Position numbers and translations under genes: made by a program. This document shows, one piece after another, positions 38,991 to 47,789 of a stretch of DNA of 64,000 nucleotides. The notes below the pieces were generated by a model, which had not been told where the DNA came from, made no database searches, and saw only the letters and a list, made by a program, of their open reading frames with translations. Each line of letters begins with the position of its first letter. Position 1 is the first letter of the stretch. The stretch comes from Microcaldota archaeon (GTDB lineage Archaea; Micrarchaeota; Micrarchaeia; Micrarchaeales; CABMGC01): positions 1-64,000 of the forward strand of contig JAJZRI010000004.1 of assembly GCA_021802765.1 (NCBI GenBank), given 5' to 3'.

Positions 38991-39707
38991 TCAGACGTTC
39001 TGTAATCTATAATAAATATTTTTCCCAATGTTTAGCGTGTAATTTTCATTATACTTGTTTCTTATTCCAAACACTGCCACGGCGACCAAATAATTCTTAT
39101 ATATTATATTAAGCTGATTTAGTTCAAGATTGACATAAGCTGGCGAAAGCGTAGTTATGTACGCCGTTGCATTTTGCATGCGTATGTCTTCTGTAGTGGC
39201 CTGCACACTAAAATTATAGCTGTTTTTTGTGGCAAAATAATTATCATTATAAAAATAGATTGTTCCATTCAAGTGCCTAGGATACTGTATGGAGCTTGCG
39301 TTTGAATATTCAGATACAGATACCAGCATTGCCACAGGCGCAGAAGTATTATTGAGATATGGCGGCGGGATTAATGGATAATCAAAAGGCGGTTCGGTGT
39401 TCCCTGCCATTACTGGTGAAGTAAAGTTTAGCCCATATTCGCTAGCAAAATAATACAATACGCCTTGGCTTTTATTTGAATTTGGTCCCATATTCATAAA
39501 TAACACATATGAATTAGGATTAGGGATCCCATATAATGCATTTGTTCTGTTAGTTAGCGTAGTTAGGTTTGTATTTGTATTATCAATATTTGTCGGTTTT
39601 AATATTAAAAGTAGTGCAATTACAATAATGGCAATTGCGATAGCCCTCAATTTTTCATTGTGCCGGATTTCATTTTTTTTATTTTTTTTGCGCATTAATG
39701 TCGGCAT
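38991..39707 (-). CDS. Surface protein, family A paralog in opposite orientation
   Basis: NRTNALYGIPNPNSYVLFMN; YKNYLVAVAVFGIRNKYNENYTLNIGKNIYYRLQN. Confidence 0.75.
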   Translation of the reverse strand: MPTLMRKKNKKNEIRHNEKLRAIAIAIIVIALLLILKPTNIDNTNTNLTTLTNRTNALYGIPNPNSYVLFMNMGPNSNKSQGVLYYFASEYGLNFTSPVMAGNTEPPFDYPLIPPPYLNNTSAPVAMLVSVSEYSNASSIQYPRHLNGTIYFYNDNYFATKNSYNFSVQATTEDIRMQNATAYITTLSPAYVNLELNQLNIIYKNYLVAVAVFGIRNKYNENYTLNIGKNIYYRLQNV

Positions 39708-39881
39708 ACTGTTTAAAGGTCCCTGAAGATTTATAATACTGGTGCATTTTCAAAGACTAGTAAACTGGTTCGTCCCTATTTTTGGGTAAAATCCAAATCT
39801 CTAAAAATAAATTGCCTCACATGACTGTTTTCAAATTAAATAATACACTAGCCTTATATATGCTAATCCTAAAAATAAATC

Positions 39882-40745
39882 ATGAAGCTTCAAGCGGCAT
39901 TAGAATACTTAAATACTTATATCTGGGCCATTCTTATAATAGCCGTCGTATTTATTGTAATGATTCAACTTAATGTATTCAATCCAAATTTCTGGGCAGC
40001 AAAGCAGTCACCGGGATCCTGTACCATACTAAGAATACAGCTCGGCGGCGCCACGCTTCATTGCACTGGAAAGTCGCTAATCCCAGAGTTTACTGCGAGT
40101 TTTTCACAACAAAGTGCTACAATCGATTCTGCAATAGAAGCTTCAGTAGGTAGCCAGCCAATAACAAGTCAGATAACTATAACTTTCTGGGCAGATAACA
40201 GTCCCGCATGTACCAGCGCCAATGCCTGTACCTATCTTCATCTATCTGGATCAGGTGGTGCGTCATGCTCTGGCTATAGCGGGTTATGGATAACAGCAGG
40301 GCAATCAAACCTTTGCACTTCTGCTGGAAGTACTTCGCTGGTTTATCCCAGCCCACATACTTGGGCATTTTATGCAATAACAATAAGTCCAGTCATCGCA
40401 ATAGCTTATGAAAATGCCGTTGCAACACAGCAATCAGGCACAATAGGAAGTATCAGTATATCTAACATTGTAATGGGTGACTACAATTATCCCGGTTCAA
40501 ATAATTGGGATTCATACAACGGCCATCTTGCTAATGTTCAAATCTACAACACATCACTATCTGCAAACCAGATAAATAGTCTTTACCTTGAAGGAATAGG
40601 CGGTTCACCAATAGACCTGCGCTATTTGGTGGGATGGTGGCCATTGAATGGGGATTCCGTCGACTATTCTGGATATGGCAATACTGGAACCTCCGCGAAT
40701 GTGATATTCACAGACAACTGGTACAACAACTACGCGCAACCATAA
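39882..40745 (+). CDS. Class III signal-peptide pilin-like protein with LamG-like domain
   Basis: MKLQAALEYLNTYIWAILIIAVVFIVMIQLNVFNPNFW; LVGWWPLNGDSVDYSGYGNTGTS. Confidence 0.8.
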   Translation: MKLQAALEYLNTYIWAILIIAVVFIVMIQLNVFNPNFWAAKQSPGSCTILRIQLGGATLHCTGKSLIPEFTASFSQQSATIDSAIEASVGSQPITSQITITFWADNSPACTSANACTYLHLSGSGGASCSGYSGLWITAGQSNLCTSAGSTSLVYPSPHTWAFYAITISPVIAIAYENAVATQQSGTIGSISISNIVMGDYNYPGSNNWDSYNGHLANVQIYNTSLSANQINSLYLEGIGGSPIDLRYLVGWWPLNGDSVDYSGYGNTGTSANVIFTDNWYNNYAQP

Positions 40746-40791
40746 ATTGGGCCCTAACAGCCTTTATATAATTAGACAGCAATATCTAACC

Positions 40792-41634
40792 ATGAAGTCG
40801 CAGGCGGCGCTTGAATACCTGACCACTTATGGCTGGGCTTTACTTATCATAGCCGTAGTAATAATTCTGCTTGCAGAGCTAAACGTATTCAATCCAATTT
40901 TTTGGACCGCAAAGCAGCAGCCAGGAATGTGCACGGTTCTGCGAAGCCAGTTCGGAAGTGCATCCCTCTCCTGCTCCGGCACGTCCCTGCTTCCAGAGTT
41001 TGTGATGCAGCTAAATGGAAATGGTAATGTTAGCATACCTTATTCTGCGCTGATCGATTCTGGGAATCAGTATACCGTCGCCGCATGGATAAAGACGGCA
41101 TACACCGGCAATGAGATAATTTGGACCGCGGGCGACGGACGGACAAGCGGGTATCAATTATACTTATATGATGGCCATCCGACCATATGGACACCGTTAG
41201 GTTCTATAATCTCACCGAAACTGGTCAATGACAATTCCTGGCACCAAATTGTAGGAGTATTCTCTTCAACGGGCACCGGATCCGTATATGTGGATGGGGC
41301 AATCTTAACCAGCAATTCTATAGGCTCAATAGTTACAAGCAGCAACAATCTTATCGGGGTCCAACCCGTATCCGGTTTTAACCTTTATTATTATGGCAAC
41401 ATATCAAACGTGCAGGTCTACAATACATCGCTCTCCTCCAATGTGATACAAGAGCTTTACGTAAAAGGCATAGGTGGGGCACCAATAACCTTGCAGAATC
41501 TGGTGGGTTGGTGGCCATTAAACGGAAACACCAACGATTATTCTGGCACCGGGCCGTTTGGCAAAGGCGACAGTGGTACAGCCACAAATGCGATATATAC
41601 CAGTAATTGGTACAGCAATTACGTTACCCCATAG
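40792..41634 (+). CDS. Class III signal-peptide pilin-like protein with LamG-like domain
   Basis: MKSQAALEYLTTYGWALLIIAVVIILLAELNVFNPIFW; WIKTAYTGNEIIWTAGDGRTSGYQLYLYDG; LVGWWPLNGNTNDYSGTG. Confidence 0.82.
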   Translation: MKSQAALEYLTTYGWALLIIAVVIILLAELNVFNPIFWTAKQQPGMCTVLRSQFGSASLSCSGTSLLPEFVMQLNGNGNVSIPYSALIDSGNQYTVAAWIKTAYTGNEIIWTAGDGRTSGYQLYLYDGHPTIWTPLGSIISPKLVNDNSWHQIVGVFSSTGTGSVYVDGAILTSNSIGSIVTSSNNLIGVQPVSGFNLYYYGNISNVQVYNTSLSSNVIQELYVKGIGGAPITLQNLVGWWPLNGNTNDYSGTGPFGKGDSGTATNAIYTSNWYSNYVTP

Positions 41635-41674
41635 CCAACGGCATTTATATAGTTTAATCTGACTAGATATTAAC

Positions 41675-42157
41675 ATGGCCATAAAGCTTCAAAGCGCCAT
41701 GGAATACCTGACCACCTATGGTTGGGCCATTTTGATAATTGCAATAGTTCTAGTGGCACTTTTCCAGATAATAAATTCGGCCCCGTCACAACTGCAGACG
41801 TGCCTCATGCCTGCTGGATTTGCATGCCCCGCATTCTATTTGGCTTCAAATGGCGTGCTATTCGTAAATCTCATACAGACCACTCAGTATCCGATAACTG
41901 TAACTGCCTTAGGCTGTGTAAATCCAGAGTCCTTCAACAACATGTACGATGCCAACCAGATTACCCCGTACAATTCGATATCCATGCCGATAGGATCAAA
42001 TTACACTTTCAGCATACCTTGCTGGTCAAACAGCACCCAGTATTCTGGCACAGTCGGACAGATATTCTCTGGCTATTTGATAGTTAACTATACAAGCGCC
42101 TACACTAATTTCCCAAGCACCATTTATGGAACCTTGCGGGTGGCAGTCTCGAGCTGA
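41675..42157 (+). CDS. Short class III signal-peptide pilin-like protein
   Basis: MAIKLQSAMEYLTTYGWAILIIAIVLVALFQI followed by a beta-rich secreted domain. Confidence 0.8.
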   Translation: MAIKLQSAMEYLTTYGWAILIIAIVLVALFQIINSAPSQLQTCLMPAGFACPAFYLASNGVLFVNLIQTTQYPITVTALGCVNPESFNNMYDANQITPYNSISMPIGSNYTFSIPCWSNSTQYSGTVGQIFSGYLIVNYTSAYTNFPSTIYGTLRVAVSS

Positions 42158-42163
42158 TTTCTG

Positions 42164-42634
42164 ATGAGATGCCCATTTTGCAAAAGCAGCAACACCGAGG
42201 TTCTTGACTCAAGGGAGGTGCTAAACGGAGCAAGCATAAGAAGGAGGAGGGAATGCGAATCCTGCGGAAAGAGGTTCACTACCTATGAAAAAGTGGACCT
42301 TGAAGAGATAATAGTGATCAAGAAGGACAATACACGGGAGCCGTTTGACAGGAACAAGATACTTCACGGAATAGTTATTGCGGGCCAGAAGCGTAACATA
42401 AGCCGGGAGCGTATGGAGCAGATAGTGGAAAAGATAGAGTCAAGGATACGCGCAAAAGGCACCAAGGAGATAGAGAGCAGAAAGATAGGGGACATGGTAG
42501 TCAGGGAACTCTTTAGCATAGACCCTGTGGCCTACATAAGATTCGCAAGCGTCTACAACAACTTCGATTCTCCTGACGAGTTCAGGAAGCACATACGTAT
42601 GTTTCGAAAGTCCTCAAAAAAGAGGGCAAAGTAA
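42164..42634 (+). CDS. nrdR: Transcriptional repressor NrdR
   Basis: MRCPFCKSSNTEVLDSREVLNGASIRRRRECESCGKRFTTYEKV zinc ribbon and ATP-cone domain. Confidence 0.97.
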   Translation: MRCPFCKSSNTEVLDSREVLNGASIRRRRECESCGKRFTTYEKVDLEEIIVIKKDNTREPFDRNKILHGIVIAGQKRNISRERMEQIVEKIESRIRAKGTKEIESRKIGDMVVRELFSIDPVAYIRFASVYNNFDSPDEFRKHIRMFRKSSKKRAK

Positions 42635-42642
42635 CCAGCCGG

Positions 42643-45048
42643 TTACTCACACTTCGTATATCCGCATTCCCTGCAAATGATGCACCCATTCTCATTCACC
42701 AGTGACATCTCCTTGCACTGCGGGCACTTTTCAGGGTTTATCTTCTTTCCTTCATGTACGCTAGCCGGAATGGGCATCTGCTTGCCCATGCTGGTCTTGG
42801 CTATCTCATCCTTTTCCTGTTCTGGCTTGAGCAGCGCAGCAGCAGTGGATGGCGTAACTATCCCTGCCATTATCTCCAAAGCCTTTGCTATCCCATCAGG
42901 TACGCTGTAAACTTTCATTCCCCTGTCCCAGACTATGGATGAGCTTGACTTTATGCCTTTTAGGCTCGCGACTACCTCTTCAACGCTCCCGCCAAGTTGC
43001 AGATACTTGCTTACCAACCGGCCTATGGCCTCGGTGTAGCTCTTCTCGTCCTCTCCGCTCTTGCCGAGGTTTATGAAGACCTCCCTCATTGACACTGAAT
43101 CGAAGTTGGCTGTCACATAGAGAGCCCCGTTTGGCATCTTAACCTTCATCGTCTGCCCGGTAAGCAGCCTGTCCCTCCTCCATTCCTCGTTCTTGGCCTC
43201 TTCTGCAGTTGTGTCAGGGGCAGTTAGCCTTCTTTGCTGTTCATCGTCAGTTATCAGTATGCCCTCTCTTGAGCCCTCTCTATAAACTGTTATCCCCTTG
43301 CATCCAGCTTCCCAAGCTTTGAAGTATATTTCGCTGACCTCTTCAACCGTGGCCTCTCTAGGGAGGTTAACAGTAGACGATATCGCGCTGTCTATGTGTT
43401 TTTGTATCGTTCCCTGCATCCTTACCCTGAACTCCGCCTTTATCTTATGTGCGGGCACGAAAAATTCTGGAAGCTCCCCTTCATCAGCCACATTGAACAG
43501 CTTCATGTACTCCATAGCAAGCGGATGGTACACCTTAAAATACTCCTGGCTTAGGGATTCAGACCTTCTAGTGTAACTGAAGGCGAATATCGGCTCTATG
43601 CCGCTTGATGTTCCGGCAAGCACGGATATGCTTCCCGTAGGAGGGACAGTCAGTATGGCTACATTCCTTAGCCCCTTTGTTGCTATGTTCTCCCTGAGCT
43701 CCTTCTGCAGTCCCTTTATGAACTCCATCGAGAGGTGCTTTTCAGCGTCAAATAGTGGGAAGGACCCCTTCTCCTTTGCTATGTTCGAGCTCTCATCGTA
43801 TGATATGTATTTTATCCTATTGAATAGATCGTCTATGTAAGCAAGCGCGCTGTCGCTGTCATATTTTACCTTGAGCTTTACGAGCATGTCCCCGAGCCCC
43901 GTTATGCCTACGCCTATTCTCCTACTCTTTCTTCCTGCATCTGCCTGTTCCTTTAGAGGATGCCTGTCGCTGTTGTAATCAAGCACATCATCAAGGAATC
44001 TTACCGCATACCTGACTGTCTTCTCCAAAGCCTGCCAGTCCAGCGCAGCCCCATCGCTGAAAGGATTCTGCACAAAAGCAGAGAGATTTATGCTTCCAAG
44101 GTCGCAAGCGCCATATGGCTGCAGCGGCTGCTCCGAGCACGGGTTCGTGCTTACGACGTCCATTCCATTGTACTCGCTAGGGGAGTATCTCTTTACAGTG
44201 TCCCAGAAGATAAGTCCCGGTTCTGCCCAGTCCCTTGCAGACCTCACCAGCTCATTCCATATGTCTAGCGCCTTAGCCGTCCTCTCTATCCTCCCAACTA
44301 CCTTGTTCTCGAATCTTAGGGTGAACTCCTTATTCTCCCTTACCGCATTCATGAATTCGTCAGTTATCCTCACGCTTATGTTTGCATACCTTACATTGGC
44401 AAGATTCCTCTTCACTGTTATGAACTGCATTATGTCAGGGTGGTCAACGCTCATTGTTATCATGAGCGCTCCACGACGTCCATTTTGCCCTATGGTGTGC
44501 GTTGTCTCACTAAATAGGTTCATGAACGACACCGCTCCGCTGGACACTATCGCAGAATTGTTGACCGGAGCCTTAGCGGGCCTAAGGACGCTTATATCAG
44601 TGCCTACTCCCCCTCCATAACTATAAGTCCTTCCGGCTTCCTTGCACCAATCGAATATCGCCTCCAGTGTGTCGTCTTTTATGGGCACAACGTAGCAATT
44701 CAAGAGCGTCGACCTTCTTGCCTGTCCCGCCCCAAAAAGTATCCTGCCTCCTGGCAGAAATCTAAAATCTCCAAGAAGCCATCTGAATTTTTCCGCCCAT
44801 TCCCTTTTCTTGTCATCCGATGCCTCGACTCCGGCTATCTCCCGGGCAACCCTATCCCACATCTCCGAAGGGAGCTTTTCAATCGGCTTTCCTGACTCAT
44901 CCTTGAGTGCATATTTCTCAAAGAACACCCTAGCCCGTATCTCATCTCCCCTAAAGAAGTCCAGCGTCTCATGGGGCAGGACTACCTGCTCCGTCTTCAA
45001 AGTCTCACTTTTCTCTACTGCTTTAGCCTCATTCTTGTTCTCTTCCAT
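42643..45048 (-). CDS. nrdJ: Adenosylcobalamin-dependent (class II) ribonucleoside-diphosphate reductase
   Basis: RFLPGGRILFGAGQ...LLNCYVVPI, SYGGGVGTDISVLRP, NPCSEQPLQPYGACDLGSINLSAFV, C-terminal zinc-ribbon CPQCKEMSLVNENGCIICRECGYTKCE; start set at MEENKNEA because NrdR boxes occupy upstream DNA. Confidence 0.94.
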   Translation of the reverse strand: MEENKNEAKAVEKSETLKTEQVVLPHETLDFFRGDEIRARVFFEKYALKDESGKPIEKLPSEMWDRVAREIAGVEASDDKKREWAEKFRWLLGDFRFLPGGRILFGAGQARRSTLLNCYVVPIKDDTLEAIFDWCKEAGRTYSYGGGVGTDISVLRPAKAPVNNSAIVSSGAVSFMNLFSETTHTIGQNGRRGALMITMSVDHPDIMQFITVKRNLANVRYANISVRITDEFMNAVRENKEFTLRFENKVVGRIERTAKALDIWNELVRSARDWAEPGLIFWDTVKRYSPSEYNGMDVVSTNPCSEQPLQPYGACDLGSINLSAFVQNPFSDGAALDWQALEKTVRYAVRFLDDVLDYNSDRHPLKEQADAGRKSRRIGVGITGLGDMLVKLKVKYDSDSALAYIDDLFNRIKYISYDESSNIAKEKGSFPLFDAEKHLSMEFIKGLQKELRENIATKGLRNVAILTVPPTGSISVLAGTSSGIEPIFAFSYTRRSESLSQEYFKVYHPLAMEYMKLFNVADEGELPEFFVPAHKIKAEFRVRMQGTIQKHIDSAISSTVNLPREATVEEVSEIYFKAWEAGCKGITVYREGSREGILITDDEQQRRLTAPDTTAEEAKNEEWRRDRLLTGQTMKVKMPNGALYVTANFDSVSMREVFINLGKSGEDEKSYTEAIGRLVSKYLQLGGSVEEVVASLKGIKSSSSIVWDRGMKVYSVPDGIAKALEIMAGIVTPSTAAALLKPEQEKDEIAKTSMGKQMPIPASVHEGKKINPEKCPQCKEMSLVNENGCIICRECGYTKCE

Positions 45049-45061
45049 ATAAATCGCCCAT

Positions 45062-45077
45062 ATACAACATGTTGTGC
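45062..45077. promoter_or_regulatory. NrdR-box-like palindrome, start-codon-proximal
   Basis: ATACAACATGTTGTGC, core perfect palindrome ACAACATGTTGT; 12 of 16 positions match ACACWATATWTWGTGT. Confidence 0.75.
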
Positions 45078-45093
45078 TCTCCAGCAATACCCA

Positions 45094-45109
45094 ACACTAC
45101 TTGTAGTGT
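45094..45109. promoter_or_regulatory. NrdR-box-like palindrome, TATA-proximal
   Basis: ACACTACTTGTAGTGT, perfect 7-bp arms with 2-bp spacer; 13 of 16 match ACACWATATWTWGTGT. Confidence 0.8.
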
Positions 45110-45114
45110 AATAA

Positions 45115-45126
45115 GGTATTTAAACC
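45115..45126 (-). promoter_or_regulatory. TATA-box-like element of the nrdJ promoter
   Basis: GGTTTAAATACC on the minus strand, about 70 bp upstream of the ATG. Confidence 0.6.
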
Positions 45127-45301
45127 AAACTCGGGCAGCTCTGTTCCATTCCTCCATCCCAAACTCCAGAAAGCATATTAAAGCTATCCATTCTGACCTA
45201 AATTTCAGAGGTAAAAAATCTCCCGCGCAAAACTTTCATATCAGTCAAAACTCCCTCCACGGAATCGCTTAAGGAACCAATCATCTGAAATAAGCTTAAA
45301 G

Positions 45302-45374
45302 GGCCTCGGCCGGGAGTCGAACCCGGTCCAAGAGATCCACAGTCTCCTATGCGAGCCGTTACACTACCAAGGCC
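45302..45374 (-). tRNA. tRNA-His(GTG)
   Basis: GGCCTTG...GGAGA-CTGTGGA-TCTCT...CCGGG-TTCGACT-CCCGG-CGAGGCC; discriminator C73. Confidence 0.93.
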
Positions 45375-45455
45375 ATTGGGATGTGGTAACTCTATAAGTA
45401 GCCAAACTCAATTATAAACCTTCATTCATAAGTCGCAAAAGTGGGTCAAATCAAA

Positions 45456-46013
45456 TTATGGCAAGCGCCCGGTTTTCCTGTGTATGACTTCTGCTGTAGC
45501 CTGAGGGACAAGGTGCTCCCAGGATCTTCCATCTCTTAGCAGCGACCTGATTTCCGATGCATGTATCCCGACCTCACGTTCACTGCCATAGGTCTTTACT
45601 TGCCTGCCTTTCCTCTTTAACACTATCTTGAGATACTTGGATAATTTCTCATGGCTGGCGACAAGATAGGTATTTTGGTCATTGTCTTTTCTGTGCAGTC
45701 CAAGCAAATACTTTGTGAATGGCTGTATTGAAAACTTATCACTGCTTATGTGGGCGTCTTCTTCGAGCGCTCCGGCTATCATCTCCTTCCTCTCGCCATA
45801 GCTGAACGGGTTCTCCTTAGCCGAGAAAAACTTCGGCGCGCGCCTATAATTAAGCCGTGGCAGGTCTGAAACTAGGATTATAAGCTTATCCACGCCTTCA
45901 AGATCCCTCTCAAGGCTTGATAGATGGCTTAGGTGGAATGGCTGGAACCTGCCCATTACCACTCCGATTGTCTTAGGTTCAGACTGCGTAGTGCAATTAC
46001 TGGTCTTGATCAT
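45456..46013 (-). CDS. nadM: Nicotinamide-nucleotide adenylyltransferase, archaeal NadM type
   Basis: IGVVMGRFQPFHLSHLSSLERDLEGVDKLIILVSD...NPFSYGERKEMI; SEIRSLLRDGRSWEHLVP. Confidence 0.85.
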   Translation of the reverse strand: MIKTSNCTTQSEPKTIGVVMGRFQPFHLSHLSSLERDLEGVDKLIILVSDLPRLNYRRAPKFFSAKENPFSYGERKEMIAGALEEDAHISSDKFSIQPFTKYLLGLHRKDNDQNTYLVASHEKLSKYLKIVLKRKGRQVKTYGSEREVGIHASEIRSLLRDGRSWEHLVPQATAEVIHRKTGRLP

Positions 46014-46122
46014 ACTAATCCTACATGCAACTCCAAGCGGCGCTTAGAGGACTCTGGTCAGGCCTGATATTTAAACGACCTACATTAACTTTAAAAACAA
46101 GTTCAAATCAATAAATCATGAT

Positions 46123-46246
46123 GGCGGGGTAGCTCAGCCTGGTTAGAGCGCTAGACTCATATGCTAAGCTTTTATGAGTGATGAGCATTTATTGCGATGA
46201 CTGCTAAGAAATCTAGAGATCGGGTGTTCAAATCTCCCCCTCGCCA
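46123..46246 (+). tRNA. Elongator-type tRNA-Met(CAT) with intron
   Basis: GGCGGGG-TA-GCTC-AGCCTGGTTA-GAGC-G-CTAGA-CTCATA[intron]A-TCTAG-AGATC-GGGTG-TTCAAAT-CTCCC-CCTCGCC-A; one U-U mismatch in the T-stem. Confidence 0.88.
46162..46210 (+). other. 49-nt tRNA intron at canonical 37/38
   Basis: Removal leaves anticodon loop CTCATAA; boundary ambiguous by 1 nt; bulges TAT/AAA flank CTCA/TAAG (3 bp plus one C-A mismatch). Confidence 0.78.
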
Positions 46247-46283
46247 TCCATCTCAATACAGAACTCACCTATTGCCGCAGATT

Positions 46284-46802
46284 TTAGCTCTGCGCGAGCA
46301 ATTCATTTATCTTAGATCCCTTGTCGTAGCGCATTATGATGAGTCCGACAAGCACAAGGTATATCCACGTAAGCGAGAGTATGAAGTTGAATCCGTGGCT
46401 TCCCAAAGATCCAAGCGGATTTATGTCGCTGCCTGCCCCGAGGTAGAGGTTTATGAATGCGCTAAGCAAAAGGAAAGCCACATTCAGACCATACCACATC
46501 CGCAGACCGAGCAGGTAAACGACGGCTATTATTATGTATCCTGCTTCAACCAGCCCGAACCAGAGGCTTAGATAGTTTGCATAGTTCCAGACAGGGCTTC
46601 CAAGTGCGACTGCAGAAAAGTCAAGCAGGGCAAGCACAACCAGTGAAAATCTAATTATCTTTATCCTGCTATATCCTCCAGCAAACCATGACTTTGGGGT
46701 ATTGCTCCTTGCAGAGAGCCAAAGCGGCAGTGACCAGAGCCATATCTTAAGTCTTCTCAGCCTCTCATTAAGCGTAACTATGACCATGATACCATCTTTC
46801 AT
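46284..46802 (-). CDS. Polytopic membrane protein, unknown function
   Basis: 172-aa ORF with several hydrophobic segments, no recognised family. Confidence 0.6.
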   Translation of the reverse strand: MKDGIMVIVTLNERLRRLKIWLWSLPLWLSARSNTPKSWFAGGYSRIKIIRFSLVVLALLDFSAVALGSPVWNYANYLSLWFGLVEAGYIIIAVVYLLGLRMWYGLNVAFLLLSAFINLYLGAGSDINPLGSLGSHGFNFILSLTWIYLVLVGLIIMRYDKGSKINELLAQS

Positions 46803-46879
46803 ATAACCCTTAAAAACATGTGCGACAATATCTCCGCCTCCCTAATCGTTATTTTAAGCTTCCCATGCAATCTTAAAAC

Positions 46880-47788
46880 ATGCAATACATAGTTACCGGA
46901 GGCGCAGGATTCGTCGGCAGCCACCTGGTAGATAACCTAATATCAAAGAAATCCGATGTAATAGTCATCGATGACCTGTCAACCGGAAAGTACGTCAATT
47001 CCAAGTCAAAATTCGTAAAGTTTGACCTAAGGCGGCCAGTAAGTTTAAGCATGCCGAAGGGGGCAGGCATCTTCCACCTAGCCGCGAATCCAAATGTGCG
47101 GGAATCGATGCAAGACACGCAAGAGCATTTCGATAGGGATGTAAAGGCCACATTCAATGTTATGGAGATGGCAAGGAAGGCAGACTGCCAGTTCGTAATA
47201 TTCTTATCAACTTCCGCAGTTTACGGCGACCCAAAGAGGATGCCATCAAAGGAGTCAGATCCAGTAGCCCCAATATCCAATTATGCGCACTTCAAGCTTA
47301 TCGGAGAAGGCCTGCTGGAGTTTTACGCCCGCGCGTACGGACTTAAGACGGTATCCCTACGCATGGCAAACATAATAGGGAAGAGGTCGGATCACGGAGT
47401 AATAGTCGACTTCAAGAAGAAGCTTAGCCACAATCCCGACATCCTCGAGCTCCTTGGCGACGGAACGCAGAAGAAGAGTTATATCTACATATCAGATGCG
47501 ATTGACGCCATAACTGTTGCCGCAAGGAAGTCTCGCGCCGGATACAGCGTGCTCAACGTAGGCAGCACTGATAATATCTCTGTAAGGGAGATTGCAGCAA
47601 TACTTGAAAAGAAGATGGGTCTGCACCCAAAACACATATTCAAGGACGCCGGCGGCGGCCGCGGGTGGAAGGGCGACGTAAAACTCATGCAGCTTGACAT
47701 ATCAAGGATCAAAGCGCTTGGCTGGAAGCCAAAGTTCAATTCAAAGCAATCCGTGGAGCGGGCAGTAGACGACATCCTCTCCGACTGA
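46880..47788 (+). CDS. NAD-dependent sugar epimerase/dehydratase (GalE-like)
   Basis: YIVTGGAGFVGSHLVDNL, FHLAANPNVR, STSAVYGD, Y-x-x-x-K as YAHFK. Confidence 0.93.
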   Translation: MQYIVTGGAGFVGSHLVDNLISKKSDVIVIDDLSTGKYVNSKSKFVKFDLRRPVSLSMPKGAGIFHLAANPNVRESMQDTQEHFDRDVKATFNVMEMARKADCQFVIFLSTSAVYGDPKRMPSKESDPVAPISNYAHFKLIGEGLLEFYARAYGLKTVSLRMANIIGKRSDHGVIVDFKKKLSHNPDILELLGDGTQKKSYIYISDAIDAITVAARKSRAGYSVLNVGSTDNISVREIAAILEKKMGLHPKHIFKDAGGGRGWKGDVKLMQLDISRIKALGWKPKFNSKQSVERAVDDILSD

Positions 47789-47789
47789 T

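Noticed and set aside
43298-45052. Plus-strand ORFs opposite the RNR gene
   Set aside because: Shadow ORFs inside a clearly conserved enzyme gene.
46162-46210. Box C/D guide RNA hosted in the tRNA-Met intron
   Set aside because: C-box-like GTGATGA and GCGATGA are present, but no CTGA D box and the intron is too short for a standard guide.
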